DNA of 64,000 nt from Paracoccaceae bacterium (GCA_033344815.1 JAWPMR010000001.1:730136-794135); one strand, 5' to 3'. Counted from the stretch's first letter, positions 39,109-49,407 are shown. The notes: generated from the letters alone by a model not told the origin. Numbers and translations are program-made.

Positions 39109-40614
39109 ATGGTGAAATTGGATGTGGTACACGCCGAGCAGTGGTACATGATGGACCACACTACAGCTTTCCCAACAGACCCAAGCGGCAGCGAGCCTGA
39201 TATGAAGCACCTGACAAAACCGCGTGGCAAGGGGTACACGCTAAGGGTTGTTGCACCTGAGGTTCTGGTCGGCACCAAGAACCCTTGGACTGGGAAGCCT
39301 TTCGGACGGGAGATTAAGCTAGGGCTGAACATTCGCAAACACTCTGAAGCTGTGCGCCTGAGGGACATAAGGCTGGGCCAGATCAAGCAGCTCGAAGCGG
39401 ACGCACTTGCGGCGACGGGGAGGAACGGTGTCGGCAGGATCATTGACCTTTCGCCTGAAAACGCAGCGCAGTGGCGGCAGATGCGGGAGGAGGCAGACAA
39501 CCCGGACGGTATCGACCACGTCCTCACAGATGAACTGGACAAGGCGGACAGGGCAGGCAGAGGCGAGGATGCGCAACGGTTCGCGGGGATGGTCTTCAGA
39601 GGGGCGATGCCTTTGGAAAAGGCACTGGAGGAGTATCTACACGAGCGGCGGGAGGGGAAACTACATGGGTTTGACGCCTTGAGCGTCACGACACCCTTAA
39701 ACGTACGTTCCACAGTGAGGCACTTGCTGAGGTTCTTTGAAAATACCGAGCCGACGCTGGGCGACATCACCCCAGACACCGTGTTCAAGTTCAGGACAGA
39801 GTATCTACCCGTTCAAGTGGGCTTGAAGCCGCAGACAGTGGCGAAGCAAATGACCTTGCTGAGGGGGATGTGGAAATGGGCGATAGTCGACAAACGCTAC
39901 CTCAAGAACAAGAGTGGTAAACCCATTCGCAACCCGTAGATCGTTGAGCATACAGGCACACCAACGAAGAAAGCGAGGAAGCCAAAGTCTGATAAGAAGC
40001 GTGAGGCCTTTGCGCCGGATCAGGTCGAGAAGTTATTACGTGGTTTCGGCGACTGGGGAAGCCGTCAGGGCGACCTGATGCGGTTGGCGTTGGTGACAGG
40101 GTGCCGGGTGGACGAGATAGGGTCATTGATGATGGACGATGTAGAAAGCGACGGATCAGGCTTCACTATTCGCGCAGGCAAGACAGACAACGCAGCACGC
40201 TACATTCCTCTTGTTGGAGATGCCCAACGCCTGCTTGTAGGCAGAACAGAAAAGGCAGCGCAGTTGCAGGCACAGCTATCCAGTGATCAACGACGGCTTT
40301 TTCCTGAGTGGTCCCTCAAGCCTTCGACGGGCAAGGTGAGCGGGGTCTCGCAATGGTTTACCCGTTACAGACGACAAACACTTGGTGCGGAAACAGACGG
40401 GCGAATGGTGTTTCACTCTTTCAGGCACACGTGGCGGACTGTAGCTAGAAGGGCTGGAGTAGCTGAGGACCGCATACGCGACCTTGGCGGCTGGGAGGGC
40501 GACAAAGACACAGCCGATGGATACGACCACGGGCTGCTGAGGGAACAGCTTGAGAAAGCACAACAGGACATTTGGAAAGCAATGGAGCAACAGGGCTACC
40601 TAACTGCGTTTTGA
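39109..40614 (+). pseudogene. Tyrosine integrase with in-frame TAG
   Basis: A phage-type integrase is split by one TAG at 39937-39939, and the same frame continues on the other side. The upstream part holds the arm-binding and SAM-like core-binding regions (VRSTVRHLLRFFENTEPTLGDI). The downstream part has the catalytic Arg (VTGCRVDEIG), HSFRHTWR and the Tyr in DGYDHG. The usual second His is a Trp (GGWEGD), a substitution also found in active relatives. The start is 39109 or ATG 39202. It lies next to attR, so it probably belonged to a second element integrated at the same tRNA site. Confidence 0.75.
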
Positions 40615-40873
40615 TGTAGGCGGGGGTGCTGTGTTTACGTCCGGAACGCTGTAGAGTTATGGCCCACCATAGAAGCCACCCGAAACGTGAGCGTACCTGA
40701 GCTTGTCTCTAGGGTATGATAGCGCGGGCTAGCCACGCTTCCCCCATGCTTGACTGCAACTTGTCTGTGTCTTGGCAGGAGGGGGATGAAGCCTCAGTTA
40801 AGCTGTAGTGGTATGCCCCAGATTAGACGCAGTGGGTAGCTAGGGGGCGCAGCTGGGGTGTGCAGCTACAAGG

Positions 40874-41235
40874 GTGTGCAGTCTGCATAGGTTGATCGTG
40901 CCCGATACATCCCCAAAATCACAAGCAAAAGTAGGAATTTCAATTAACAATCAATGCGTTAAGCGCAAGTCGAAGCGTGTCGTCAGGCTACAGGAAATCG
41001 AAACCCGTCCTAAGGTCTTCCAGTTCCGTCATTGCGAGTTGGATGACAGGCATGTCACGGGCCTTTTGAAGGCGCTACAGAACGGGCAAACGCTAGACCC
41101 GCTCACGCTGTGGAAAAACCCGGACACGGAAGCACTGGTTTTGGTCGATGGGCATCATCGGCTTGCTGCTTATGCGCAAATCAACTGGACGAAGAAGGTC
41201 CCTACGGTCATTCATCATTGCGACCTAGCCGAGTG
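40874..41235 (+). pseudogene. Truncated ParB-like nuclease-domain gene
   Basis: A ParB/Srx-type domain is visible: RLQEIETRPKVFQFR, DRHVTGLLKALQNGQTLDPL and the conserved VDGHHRLAAYAQINW. After about 41235 the open frame merely reads through the antisense strand of the integrase fragment, so the real gene has lost its 3' end. The frame starts at GTG 40874 but the first 30 residues are doubtful. Such proteins are plasmid or island regulators. Confidence 0.6.
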
Positions 41236-41913
41236 CGACTTCGTCACAATAGGTCATCCAGTTGGCAAGAGCGGTTTCAGCTTCGTCAAACCCTTTGGCA
41301 AAGAAGGTGTCGATGACCTTGCCAAACTTGGCCGCCACTTCGCGCGGGTCTTGGGTAACAGATTGTTCCTGCAAATCGACGTGTTTGATCTTGAGCGATA
41401 CTAAGGCCGCGACACGAACGCCCGTAAGGCACAGAAGTGCAAAGACTGCTTTGTCGCGCTTTTGCTGCGTCGTGGCGCTAGGCATAAGTGCAAGGGTACG
41501 TTTGGCTTGGTTTATACTTGGCGCTGGGCGGGGTTGGCCGCGCGGGCGTCTGCTTCATCACGTCGGGATAGGTTGAAAGAATCTGCGTCAGCCGCTTTTA
41601 TGCGACTGCGGAACCCGTCTTGCTGAGAAAGCCACAGGACAAATTCCCGCAAATTGGCCAAGAAAGACCGCATCGTCGATTTGCCAAAAGGTTTTCCAGT
41701 CTTTGTCTTGCTTTGCTCCAAGTGCGTGCGGAAACCCATCGCTTGCTCGATGTGAAAGCGAGCAAAGTCCTTGCGCCTGTTCCAGACGTCAAACCGTTCA
41801 AGGGCTGAGATCTCACGATCCAGCGTCTTATCCGAAAGCTGGCGGGCGAATTTGCAGTATTCCAGAAAGCGGCGTTTTAGGCGTTCGTTCTTCTCGTTGG
41901 GTCGTTTGGCCAT
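41225..41913 (-). pseudogene. Tyrosine recombinase fragment, frameshifted and truncated
   Basis: The N-terminal SAM-like domain (MAKRPNEKNERLKRRFLEYC...KSTMRSFLANLREFVLWLS) is read at 41512-41913. The following part continues in another frame (QAKRTLALMPSATTQQKRDKAVFALLCLTGVRVAALVSLK, with the catalytic Arg) down to 41225. The frameshift lies near 41510-41530. The C-terminus with HxxR and Tyr is missing, because the sequence ends at the junction with the ParB-like fragment. Confidence 0.75.
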
Positions 41914-41922
41914 GGTAAGCTC

Positions 41923-42225
41923 CTATGCTTGGGGACAACTTTGGGAAGGGGAATTTTGGTGGGCCAGCACGTCATCCGGCTGTGCGATTTCGAGTTTTTG
42001 GCAATCACAGTGCACATACCATTCCTGCGTTGCCCCCACGAGGGTCGGCGCTATGAATAGTCTGAATAGAAGGTTCAAAACTGTGCGGGACGAGTGGTTT
42101 TTGACGGCAACATTGGGCAGTGGTCCAATGGGAAATACAGGGGGGCGTATGTCCACCATTATAGTGAGTTCGACCACCTCTTTATTTTGCGCCCGAAGCG
42201 AAAGTCCGGTCTGGTTAAGCTGCAC
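41923..42225 (-). CDS. Possible small protein between integrase remnants
   Basis: This 100-codon frame between two recombinase pseudogenes on the same strand has protein-like composition (TIMVDIRPPVFPIGPLPNV, FIAPTLVGATQEWYVHCDC). No family is recognised, and it may itself be a remnant. Apart from it, the interval 41914-42287 holds nothing I can identify. Confidence 0.3.
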   Translation of the reverse strand: MQLNQTGLSLRAQNKEVVELTIMVDIRPPVFPIGPLPNVAVKNHSSRTVLNLLFRLFIAPTLVGATQEWYVHCDCQKLEIAQPDDVLAHQNSPSQSCPQA

Positions 42226-42287
42226 CGCAGCACTTGACTACTTTGGCAATGGCCGGTTTGGGCCGCCCCTGTAAGCGGCCCCTTTTG

Positions 42288-42920
42288 TTAGATTTCGATG
42301 GCTTTTGCGATGGTTAAAGCATCTTCAATTTCGACACCTAGATACCGGACAGTGCTATCCATCTTGGTGTGCCCCAACAAAAGTTGGACAGCGCGCAAAT
42401 TGCCCGTCTTTTTGTAGATCTGGGTGACCTTGGTCCGGCGCATTGAGTCCGTCCCGTAGGCGGTTGCTTCAAGGCCAATTGAGGTGACTCAATCCCGAAC
42501 GATCCGCGCGTACTGACGGGTTGAGATGTGCAGAAGTTCATGGAAGCGGCCACGCCAGAGATTTTCTGACCCAACCATCAGCGGATCTTCCATCCACTTT
42601 GCGACCGACGCTCGGGTACCTTCCGAAATCTCGAACCGCACCGGTTTCTGTGTCTTGCTTTGCAGCACCGACGCCCGTTCTTTGATCTGGCCTGACGCCA
42701 TAACATCGACGACTTGCATGCGACAAAGGTCACAACCACGTAGCTTGCTATCAATCGCCATATTGAAGAGGGCAAGATCACGATGGTTCTCTGCTAGTTC
42801 CAGCCGGACCTTGATCGCCCAAACATGCTTTGGCTTCAATGGGCGTTTCCGGCCGACTATGCGGCCCTTGTTCCAAACGGGACGAAGTACTCGAATGGCA
42901 GGTAGCTTTGGTGTTTCCAT
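42288..42920 (-). pseudogene. Tyrosine recombinase with nonsense mutation and lost His
   Basis: A short (about 210-codon) integrase of a type frequent in Proteobacteria: METPKLPAIRVLRPVWNKGR start, DSKLRGCDL with the catalytic Arg, and the ending LLLGHTKMDSTVRYLGVEIEDAL. A TGA at 42489-42491 (minus strand) falls where the family has Trp (RIVRD-stop-VTS). The HxxR box reads DSMR, so the catalytic His is also gone. ATG 42920 fits the family start; the frame is open further upstream. It is clearly a dead gene. Confidence 0.8.
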
Positions 42921-43114
42921 GACTGATCCTCCGATCCGCCTCGCACTCCCACAACGACAACCCGACGTTGACCAACGTATCTTATCACAAGATGCTGCGA
43001 TGAATCCGAGGTCTGGAAAGAGCCCAACTTGGACCATGCACGAGCGTATAATTCTGCACTGCAGAAATCGACCGCGCGCTTTTGACGCGCGCTGGCAAAA
43101 GATTCATGGACGCT

Positions 43115-44230
43115 TCACTCCATCGAATTGCGAAACAGGGCTAAACTCGTTCCCAAAAGCGCCAGTCCCAGAAAACCCATCCAAACAAACTCGAACCAAA
43201 TGTCGTCAAACCCGGCACCCTTGAAAATAATGGCTTGGCTGGCCGACATGTAATGCCGGGACGGGAGAAACAGGGTGCCCGCTTGCAGCCAGGTAGGTTG
43301 ACCCTCGACAGGTGTTTCGCCGCCCGAGAGCATCAGCATTGGAAGGATAACCAGCATGACTAGCAAAGCAAACTGCGCCATGGACCGCGCGACTGTCGCC
43401 AAAAGTACGCCCATTGCGGTCGCGGTGAACAAAAAGAGCGCAGTTCCCACAAGAAATAGTGGCTTCGAACCGGCGATCGTTATGCCAAGTATCCCTTGCA
43501 TCACAAAGGTCAGAGACAGTGTTGTTGCGACAAGCACCACCGCTGCATTTGACCAGATCTTAGCGACCGCCACATCAAAGGGAGAGACTGGCATAGCTAG
43601 CAAGTGCTCAATGGTGCCATGCTCCCTTTCCCGGATCATCGCAGCCCCGGTAAGTATTGTCGTCAGCCACATGATCTGGCCGATGAGGGCTACTATTCCG
43701 GCAAACCTGACCGTGTCTCGATTGGGGTTGAACGCGCTGCGCACTATGATGTCGACCATAGGCTGCTCTACGAGATCCGCTCCTACGGCAAATCGGCTTA
43801 TTTCAGTTCCAAGTATGTTTAGGACGTAATTTGCGCCAATCCCCGCTTGTTCCATCGCCGTCGCATCTACGAGCACTTGGAGTTCGGGTGAGCGGCCCGC
43901 GCGCAGATCCTTTTCAAACCCAGGCGGTACCGCCACCACGAACAGAAACTTGCCCTCATCCATTGATGGACCCGCGTCATCCGGTGCTATCTGAACAACC
44001 GGTTGAAATTCAGGAGGGAAAAACGCGGTGGCCAAGGTGCGCGAGAGGGGAGAATTGTCTTCGTCTGCGAAGGCGATAGAGGCGTTGTTGACAGAACTGG
44101 CAACACCAGTGGCTTCCATAACGGGTGCCAGTGTGAATGACCAAACCAACAGAGCCATCAAGACCCAGTCGCGGCGCAAGCTCATGACTTCTTTTAATCC
44201 GAGCCAGAAGATGATGGACACGCGCTGCAT
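43115..44230 (-). CDS. yhhJ: ABC-2 type permease (YhhJ-like)
   Basis: The 371-aa membrane subunit has one N-terminal helix (RDWVLMALLVWSFTLAPVMEA), a large extracytoplasmic domain of about 150 residues, and five or so C-terminal helices, including IVALIGQIMWLTTILTGAAMIREREHGTIEHLLAMP, the signature loop of ABC-2 permeases. It is the last gene of a YhiI-RbbA-YhhJ type operon and starts directly before the stop of the ATPase gene. The system probably exports small molecules; the substrate is unknown. Confidence 0.85.
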   Translation of the reverse strand: MQRVSIIFWLGLKEVMSLRRDWVLMALLVWSFTLAPVMEATGVASSVNNASIAFADEDNSPLSRTLATAFFPPEFQPVVQIAPDDAGPSMDEGKFLFVVAVPPGFEKDLRAGRSPELQVLVDATAMEQAGIGANYVLNILGTEISRFAVGADLVEQPMVDIIVRSAFNPNRDTVRFAGIVALIGQIMWLTTILTGAAMIREREHGTIEHLLAMPVSPFDVAVAKIWSNAAVVLVATTLSLTFVMQGILGITIAGSKPLFLVGTALFLFTATAMGVLLATVARSMAQFALLVMLVILPMLMLSGGETPVEGQPTWLQAGTLFLPSRHYMSASQAIIFKGAGFDDIWFEFVWMGFLGLALLGTSLALFRNSME

Positions 44231-46927
44231 CTACTTCTCCTGAGCGCGAAGTGAAAGGGCAGCGATTGCTGTGAGTATGGGACCGAAACACGCCAGCGCC
44301 AAAACATCCGGCAAAAGCGCGTCCCAACCGAGACCTTTGGTGAACGCGCCTACGTTCAGGTGCAAAAAATACGAAGCGGGCCAAAGCTGACCAATCGTCT
44401 GCGCGCCCCCTTCAAGGGTTGAAACCGGCTGCAGTAGCCCGGAGAATTGTATAGTCGGAACGACCGACGCAATAGCGGTCGCAAAGGTTGCCGCCACCTG
44501 GCTCGATGTCATAGTTGCAACGACAAGCCCATAGGAGGTGGTGGCCCAAACGTATAGCAACGCACCAATAGCCAGGGGCACTGGGTCGCCTTTGAGCGGC
44601 ACACCGAAAACCATTATCGTCATCCACGCCAAAACTAAAAAATTGAGATAAGCGATAACGATGTAAGGGATCTGTTTTCCAATCAGAAACTCAAGGCGCG
44701 TTGTCGGCGTCACGTAGAAATTTATGACCGATCCAAGTTCACGTTCGCGCGCAACGCTAACAGCCATCAAGACAGCCGGTAGCATGATGAGCAGGATGGC
44801 GGGCATGGCAGGTGCCATGGCTGCAATGCTCTCGAAGCTTTCGTTGTAGCGAAAGCGTGGCTCGATCCGCGCAATATCTGTGTGAGTAACGCCTTTTTCC
44901 CGGGCCTGAGCACCCAGAAAAGTCTGGTGCAGACCGGCAATATACCCCTCAATCGTCTCTCCTTTGAATGGAATTGCGCCGTCTACGATTGCAAGAATTT
45001 CCGTGGGCTCACCAGCACGCAGCTTTTGGCCGAAGTCGGGCGGTATTTCGACAACCAGTGAAACGTCTCCTGTCACCAGCCGCCGTCTGCCGTCTTCCAC
45101 GTTACTCAGGCTTTCGGTCAATTCGAAGTATCTCGATCCATCGATTTCTGAGATGTAAGCGCGGCTTTCCGGTCCCTGAGAAAGATCAAGAACGGCAAAG
45201 TCCAGTTCTTCAATATCCAACGTGATACCGAAACAAAAAACGAGCATGAGGACAATCGAGCCAAGGAAGGCAAAAGCGAGCCGCACCGGGTCTCTCAGGA
45301 TCTCGACAGTCTCGCGACGGGCATAAGCGAAGATGCGTTGCATTGGGTCCGACCCATATTTCCCGTCCGGCTGTTCCTGCGCTCTTGGGGCCACTATAGG
45401 TGCGGATGGCTCGACATCCTCGAGGATCTTGACGAACGCATCTTCAAGGCTGTTTGCGAAGTGCGATGCGATCAAAACCTCAGGTGTTCCTTCCGCGAGG
45501 ACTTTTCCCTCGTGCATAAAGGAAACCCGGTCACACCGCTCCGCTTCGGCCATGAAATGGGTGGATACAAAAATTGTCACACCTTCGTTGCGCGACAGTT
45601 CTAGCAACAAGACCCAGAAAGCATCTCGCGCCTGCGGGTCCACGCCAGAAGTCGGCTCATCCAAGATGAGAACCTGAGGTTTGTGCAGGACTGCCACAGC
45701 CAGTGACAGACGTTGTTTGATCCCGAGCGGCAAAGCCGATGCTAACGTGTCGCTGTAATCATCAAGGTCAAAGCGGTCTGCCAGTGCGTCGAGACGTGCG
45801 GCTTGATCGGGGACGTCGAATATGCGTGCATGCAACTGCAAGTTTTGCCGCACGGTCAACTCACTGTAGAGCGAAAAGGCTTGGCTCATGTACCCAATTT
45901 GATGCCGCATCTTGCGGTTGCGCGCGTCAACCGGATCACCAAAGAGATAGGCCTCACCCGAGCTTGCTGGTAACAGTCCCGTGAGCATCTTCATTGTCGT
46001 CGATTTGCCGCACCCGTTAGAGCCCAGAAAACCGAATATCTCGCCACGATCGATTGAAAAATCAACAGCGTCAACAGCCGTAAAGTCGCCAAAACGCTTG
46101 GTGAGACCTTGCGCCATGATAACTGGGGCGCAGTTATGGTTCCTTGCTCTGTCCTCTGTGGAGAAACTCGGTGGCTCCTGTCGAGACTGGAGCTTCCGAT
46201 AGGCCACTTCAATGTCCGACGCGTCGCCAATGAGGGCTTCAGGGGGCCCGTCGAAGAGAATTTTGCCCCGATCCAACGCAACGATCTTGTCGAAGCTTGC
46301 CGCTTCTTCCATGTAAGCCGTAGACACCAAGACGGTTATCGTCGGCGTCTGCACTCTGATCGCGTCAATCAGAGCCCAGAACTGGCGGCGCGCCGAAGGA
46401 TCAACCCCGGTTGTCGGCTCATCCAAAACCAGAAGCTTTGGGTCGTGAATCAACGCGCAGCACAGCCCAAGCTTTTGTTTCATACCGCCGGACAAATTCC
46501 CCATAGGCCTGTCGGAAAAGGAGAGCAGGCCAGTGGCCGTCAGCAGCGCACCAATCCGGTGTTCACGCTCTTCTTGCGATTGCCCAAAAAGGCGTGAGAA
46601 AAATTCGAGATTTTCCTGCACCGATAGTTCAGAGTACAAATTGCTGCCCAAACCTTGCGGCATGAAAGCGATAGCGGGACATATCTGCCGCCTGTGAACG
46701 GCATCAGCCATCGACCCACCGAATACATCGACCGCCCCGATTTGCAGTTTTTTGGCGCCAGTAATCAGCGCCAACAACGTAGATTTGCCGACACCATCTG
46801 GCCCGATGAACCCGGTCAGCTGACCTTTTGGCAATTCAACGGTCAAGCTGTCCAGAGCTGTGAGCTCTCCGTAGCGATGAGAGACCTTATCGACTCGCGC
46901 TACAAGATCATCAGGGTCGGAATTCAT
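44231..46927 (-). CDS. rbbA: Double-ATPase ABC transporter with fused permease (RbbA-like)
   Basis: The 898-aa protein has two ABC ATPase domains and an ABC-2 membrane domain. Domain 1 has GPDGVGKST, LSGGMKQKLGL and LLVLDEPTTGVDP. Domain 2 has GSNGCGKSTTMKML and VLILDEPTSGVDP, but a degenerate signature LPLGIKQRLSL, which is usual in this family. From about residue 540 there is a permease half with a large loop and five helices. E. coli RbbA was described as ribosome-associated; its neighbours there, as here, are an HlyD-like protein and a permease, which favours an exporter. Its start overlaps the upstream gene by four bases. Confidence 0.88.
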   Translation of the reverse strand: MNSDPDDLVARVDKVSHRYGELTALDSLTVELPKGQLTGFIGPDGVGKSTLLALITGAKKLQIGAVDVFGGSMADAVHRRQICPAIAFMPQGLGSNLYSELSVQENLEFFSRLFGQSQEEREHRIGALLTATGLLSFSDRPMGNLSGGMKQKLGLCCALIHDPKLLVLDEPTTGVDPSARRQFWALIDAIRVQTPTITVLVSTAYMEEAASFDKIVALDRGKILFDGPPEALIGDASDIEVAYRKLQSRQEPPSFSTEDRARNHNCAPVIMAQGLTKRFGDFTAVDAVDFSIDRGEIFGFLGSNGCGKSTTMKMLTGLLPASSGEAYLFGDPVDARNRKMRHQIGYMSQAFSLYSELTVRQNLQLHARIFDVPDQAARLDALADRFDLDDYSDTLASALPLGIKQRLSLAVAVLHKPQVLILDEPTSGVDPQARDAFWVLLLELSRNEGVTIFVSTHFMAEAERCDRVSFMHEGKVLAEGTPEVLIASHFANSLEDAFVKILEDVEPSAPIVAPRAQEQPDGKYGSDPMQRIFAYARRETVEILRDPVRLAFAFLGSIVLMLVFCFGITLDIEELDFAVLDLSQGPESRAYISEIDGSRYFELTESLSNVEDGRRRLVTGDVSLVVEIPPDFGQKLRAGEPTEILAIVDGAIPFKGETIEGYIAGLHQTFLGAQAREKGVTHTDIARIEPRFRYNESFESIAAMAPAMPAILLIMLPAVLMAVSVARERELGSVINFYVTPTTRLEFLIGKQIPYIVIAYLNFLVLAWMTIMVFGVPLKGDPVPLAIGALLYVWATTSYGLVVATMTSSQVAATFATAIASVVPTIQFSGLLQPVSTLEGGAQTIGQLWPASYFLHLNVGAFTKGLGWDALLPDVLALACFGPILTAIAALSLRAQEK

Positions 46928-47919
46928 TCGAACAACTCAGGCGGGATGCGTCGTTCCAAGTGTTCGGGCCAGGCGTTTTGCGCATTCAGACGAACAATCG
47001 CCTCGCCGCGCAAACCTGTTTTGACATGCTCAATCCGTCCTTCGATAAGCTCTTGTGGAATCCGGACACGCACACGAAAAACAAGCTGTTCCCGTTCGCT
47101 GAGTGTTTCAACTTGTTTTGGCGTGAACTGCGCTTCGGGAGAGACAAAAGAAACTGTCGCCGGGATGGCGTAGTCAGGCAACGCATCCAAAACAATGCGC
47201 GCTTCTGCTCCGATCGGCAGCAATCCTGCTTCCCGCGCGGGCAGAAAAACATCCATATAGACTTTGTCGAGGCTCAGGAGTGTCAGGATTGGTGATCCCA
47301 CTCCAACAACTTCGCCTGGCTCCGCTAGCCGGTATAGGACACGGCCCGCCGCAGGAGCGATCAAAGAGCTGTCTTTTATTTGTTCCTGAATGCGACGGGC
47401 TTCCGCTTCCGATGCAGTAATTCTGCTGTTTTCAGTTGCCACTCTTGCCTGGGCAGCTCCCAGGATTGCCTCTGCAACCTGATGCGCAGTCTGGCGGTCT
47501 TCGAAAATAGTCTCCGAAATGTTATCATTCGACAGTAAAGAGTTGGCACGCTCCAGTTCGTGCTCGGCGCGAAGCAATTCGCTTTTGCGCCGGACAACGA
47601 TGGCCTGCGCTTCGATTTTTGCCTGATGCGTTAACGCAACCTCTGCTTTTGCCTTGTCAAGTATGGCGGATAGCTCGTCCGTATCCATAACAACCAAAAC
47701 TTGATCTTGAGTGACAAGACTGCCTTCGGCGACCATCACATCCTCGACGCGTCCGGCAAGTGTTGGAGCAATTTCGATTTGCTCCGCTTCTATTCGACCG
47801 TTTCCTTTGACAAACCCCTTCGGAAGCGCGTCATCGCTACCCGGTATGAACATCCAGACGCCTATGACGGTAATTGTAGCAACCGCGAAGGCAGCAATCC
47901 TCAATTTTGCTTGCTTCAT
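46924..47919 (-). CDS. yhiI: HlyD-family membrane fusion protein (YhiI-like)
   Basis: The 331-aa periplasmic adaptor is anchored by one N-terminal helix (IAAFAVATITVIGVWMFI). It shows the biotinyl-lipoyl halves (GRIEAEQIEIAPTLAGRVEDV and IAPAAGRVLYRLAEPGEVV) flanking a long coiled coil of about 100 residues, then a beta-barrel domain. It should link the RbbA/YhhJ-like inner-membrane parts to an outer-membrane channel encoded elsewhere. It is the first gene of the operon; a decayed IS3 element lies 130 bases upstream of its start and may have displaced the original promoter. Confidence 0.88.
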   Translation of the reverse strand: MKQAKLRIAAFAVATITVIGVWMFIPGSDDALPKGFVKGNGRIEAEQIEIAPTLAGRVEDVMVAEGSLVTQDQVLVVMDTDELSAILDKAKAEVALTHQAKIEAQAIVVRRKSELLRAEHELERANSLLSNDNISETIFEDRQTAHQVAEAILGAAQARVATENSRITASEAEARRIQEQIKDSSLIAPAAGRVLYRLAEPGEVVGVGSPILTLLSLDKVYMDVFLPAREAGLLPIGAEARIVLDALPDYAIPATVSFVSPEAQFTPKQVETLSEREQLVFRVRVRIPQELIEGRIEHVKTGLRGEAIVRLNAQNAWPEHLERRIPPELFE

Positions 47920-48048
47920 TGCATATTATCCCGACTTGCTTGTATTCGGCATTATAACTAAGCGCGCAGCGAGCGGCTTTGTTCAGGATCAATATCTGGG
48001 CGAATTGCAGTAAACTAACTTTAGGCAAGACGGAAAATCTGTCATTTC

Positions 48049-48075
48049 TGAACCGCCTCAATTTTACAGGAGGCT
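48049..48075 (+). repeat. IS terminal inverted repeat, left
   Basis: Begins TGAACCGCC and ends GGAGGCT. It pairs with 49381-49407 and is preceded by TTC (48046-48048). Confidence 0.8.
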
Positions 48076-48089
48076 GTTAAGCTCGTATT

Positions 48090-48989
48090 TCAAGCTGCAA
48101 TGTCGTCTGTTTTCAAGACTTGATAGAATGCGTCCTCTGCTTCTTGCGGCGTAATGTATCCCAGTGGCTCGAGAAGCCGCTTGGTGTTGAACAAATCGAC
48201 CCACTTGAGGGTTTCCCACTCAACTTGGTCTTTGGACTTCCATGGTCCCAAGCGGTTGATGACCTCGGTCTTGAACAAGCCGATGATAGTTTCGGCGAGT
48301 GCGTTGTCATACGAGTCCCCGACGCTACCGACAGACGGTTCCAACCCTGCATCAACCAACCGCTCGGTGTACTTGATTGATACCCATTGAGATCCCCGAT
48401 CAGAATGATGGATAAGATTTTCGGCTGGACGACGGGCGTGGATCGCCTGCTCCAAAGCATCCAAGACAAACTGCGTGTCCTGTGATGTCGAGACCTTCCA
48501 TCCCACAATCTTGTTCGCAAAGGTGTCGATGACAAAGGCAACGTAGACAAAGCCCCGCCAGGTCGAGGCGAAGGTAAAATCCTACACCCAGAGCTGGTTG
48601 GGCTGAGAGGCACGGAATTGCCTGTTCACCTTATCCAGCGGACAAACCTCTGCAGGCTGACCATAGGTTGTTTTGACCTTCTTGCTCCGCCGAACACCCT
48701 CAATTCCTATGTCACGCATCAGCCGCTCAACCGTGCAGCGGGCAATATCAAATTGCTCCCGCTTCACCGCGTGCCACAGCTTGCGTGCGCCATAGACCGA
48801 ACGGTTGTCTTGCCAAACGCGCAATAGCTCGCGGCGCAGTTCCCTGTCACGCTTGGCACGATCTGAAGCCCAGTCCAGATCACGCGCAATGGCCGGATGT
48901 TCATAAAAAGTCGAAGGGGCGATCTGCAAAACCCGGCATATCGGCTCGACCCCATGTTGACCTCGGTGGTCCTGAATGAAGGGGATCAT
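48090..48989 (-). pseudogene. IS3 transposase OrfB with in-frame TAG
   Basis: The DDE integrase-type catalytic subunit is otherwise complete (300 codons): first Asp in LWV-stop-DFTFAS, second in HHSDRGSQW, and Glu in ETIIGLFKTE. A TAG at 48582-48584 (minus strand) interrupts it one codon before the first catalytic Asp. Upstream, the HTH region CRVLQIAPSTFYEH and VYGARKLWHAVKREQ are typical of the family. OrfB starts four bases inside the end of OrfA, as in IS3 elements that use frameshifting. Confidence 0.85.
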
Positions 48990-49362
48990 TTCCGAAACGG
49001 GCGGTCGAGCTCCGCCTGAGCAAAATAAGCAGATGCCTTTTTCAATATCTCATTCGCCTGTCGCAACTGCCGGTTCTCGCGCTCAAGTTCCTTGATGTGA
49101 TCCCGTTCAGCCCTGGTCACTCCCCCACGCAGACCGCTATCGGTCTCATGCTGCTTTATCCAACCTCTCGGGACATTGCTGCGCAATGCCCTGCCGGTCA
49201 GCGGATGCGCAAGCTGTCCCGACTGCATCCAACCTTCTGAGAAACCGATGAAATCGCGGCTGACCTACTTCGATATTCGCTCTAATGATCCAAGACCATG
49301 CGCACAGCACGCACGCGCAGTTCGCCCGGATATCGCTTTCCAAACTTCTTCTTTTCTTTAAC
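48986..49362 (-). pseudogene. IS3 OrfA, broken
   Basis: The C-terminal leucine-zipper part is intact ([20 protein letters not shown]...[15 protein letters not shown]). The N-terminal HTH part (KKKFGKRYPGELRVRAVRMV, then [20 protein letters not shown]) lies in another frame and contains a TAG at 49282-49284 and a TGA at 49198-49200 (minus strand). No start codon remains at the expected position. Confidence 0.75.
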
Positions 49363-49380
49363 CCAGTATCCTTACTTCTG

Positions 49381-49407
49381 GGTCTCCGGCAAACAAGGGG
49401 CGGTTCA
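49381..49407 (-). repeat. IS terminal inverted repeat, right
   Basis: Read on the minus strand it begins TGAACCGCC and ends GGAGACC. It is followed on the plus strand by TTC (49408-49410), the matching 3-bp target duplication. Confidence 0.8.

Larger units (their letters stand above)
48049..49407 (-). mobile_element. Decayed IS3-family insertion sequence
   Basis: A 1359-bp element whose ends are imperfect inverted repeats beginning TGAACCGCC (19 of 27 positions match), flanked on both sides by the same 3 bases TTC, the target-duplication length typical of IS3. It encodes OrfA and OrfB on the minus strand, both with nonsense codons, so it cannot move by itself. Only ends and duplication are intact. 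Confidence 0.88.

Noticed and set aside
39086-43037. A second complete element ending at another att copy
   Set aside because: I could not find a further copy of the 16-bp core downstream, so a boundary cannot be given.
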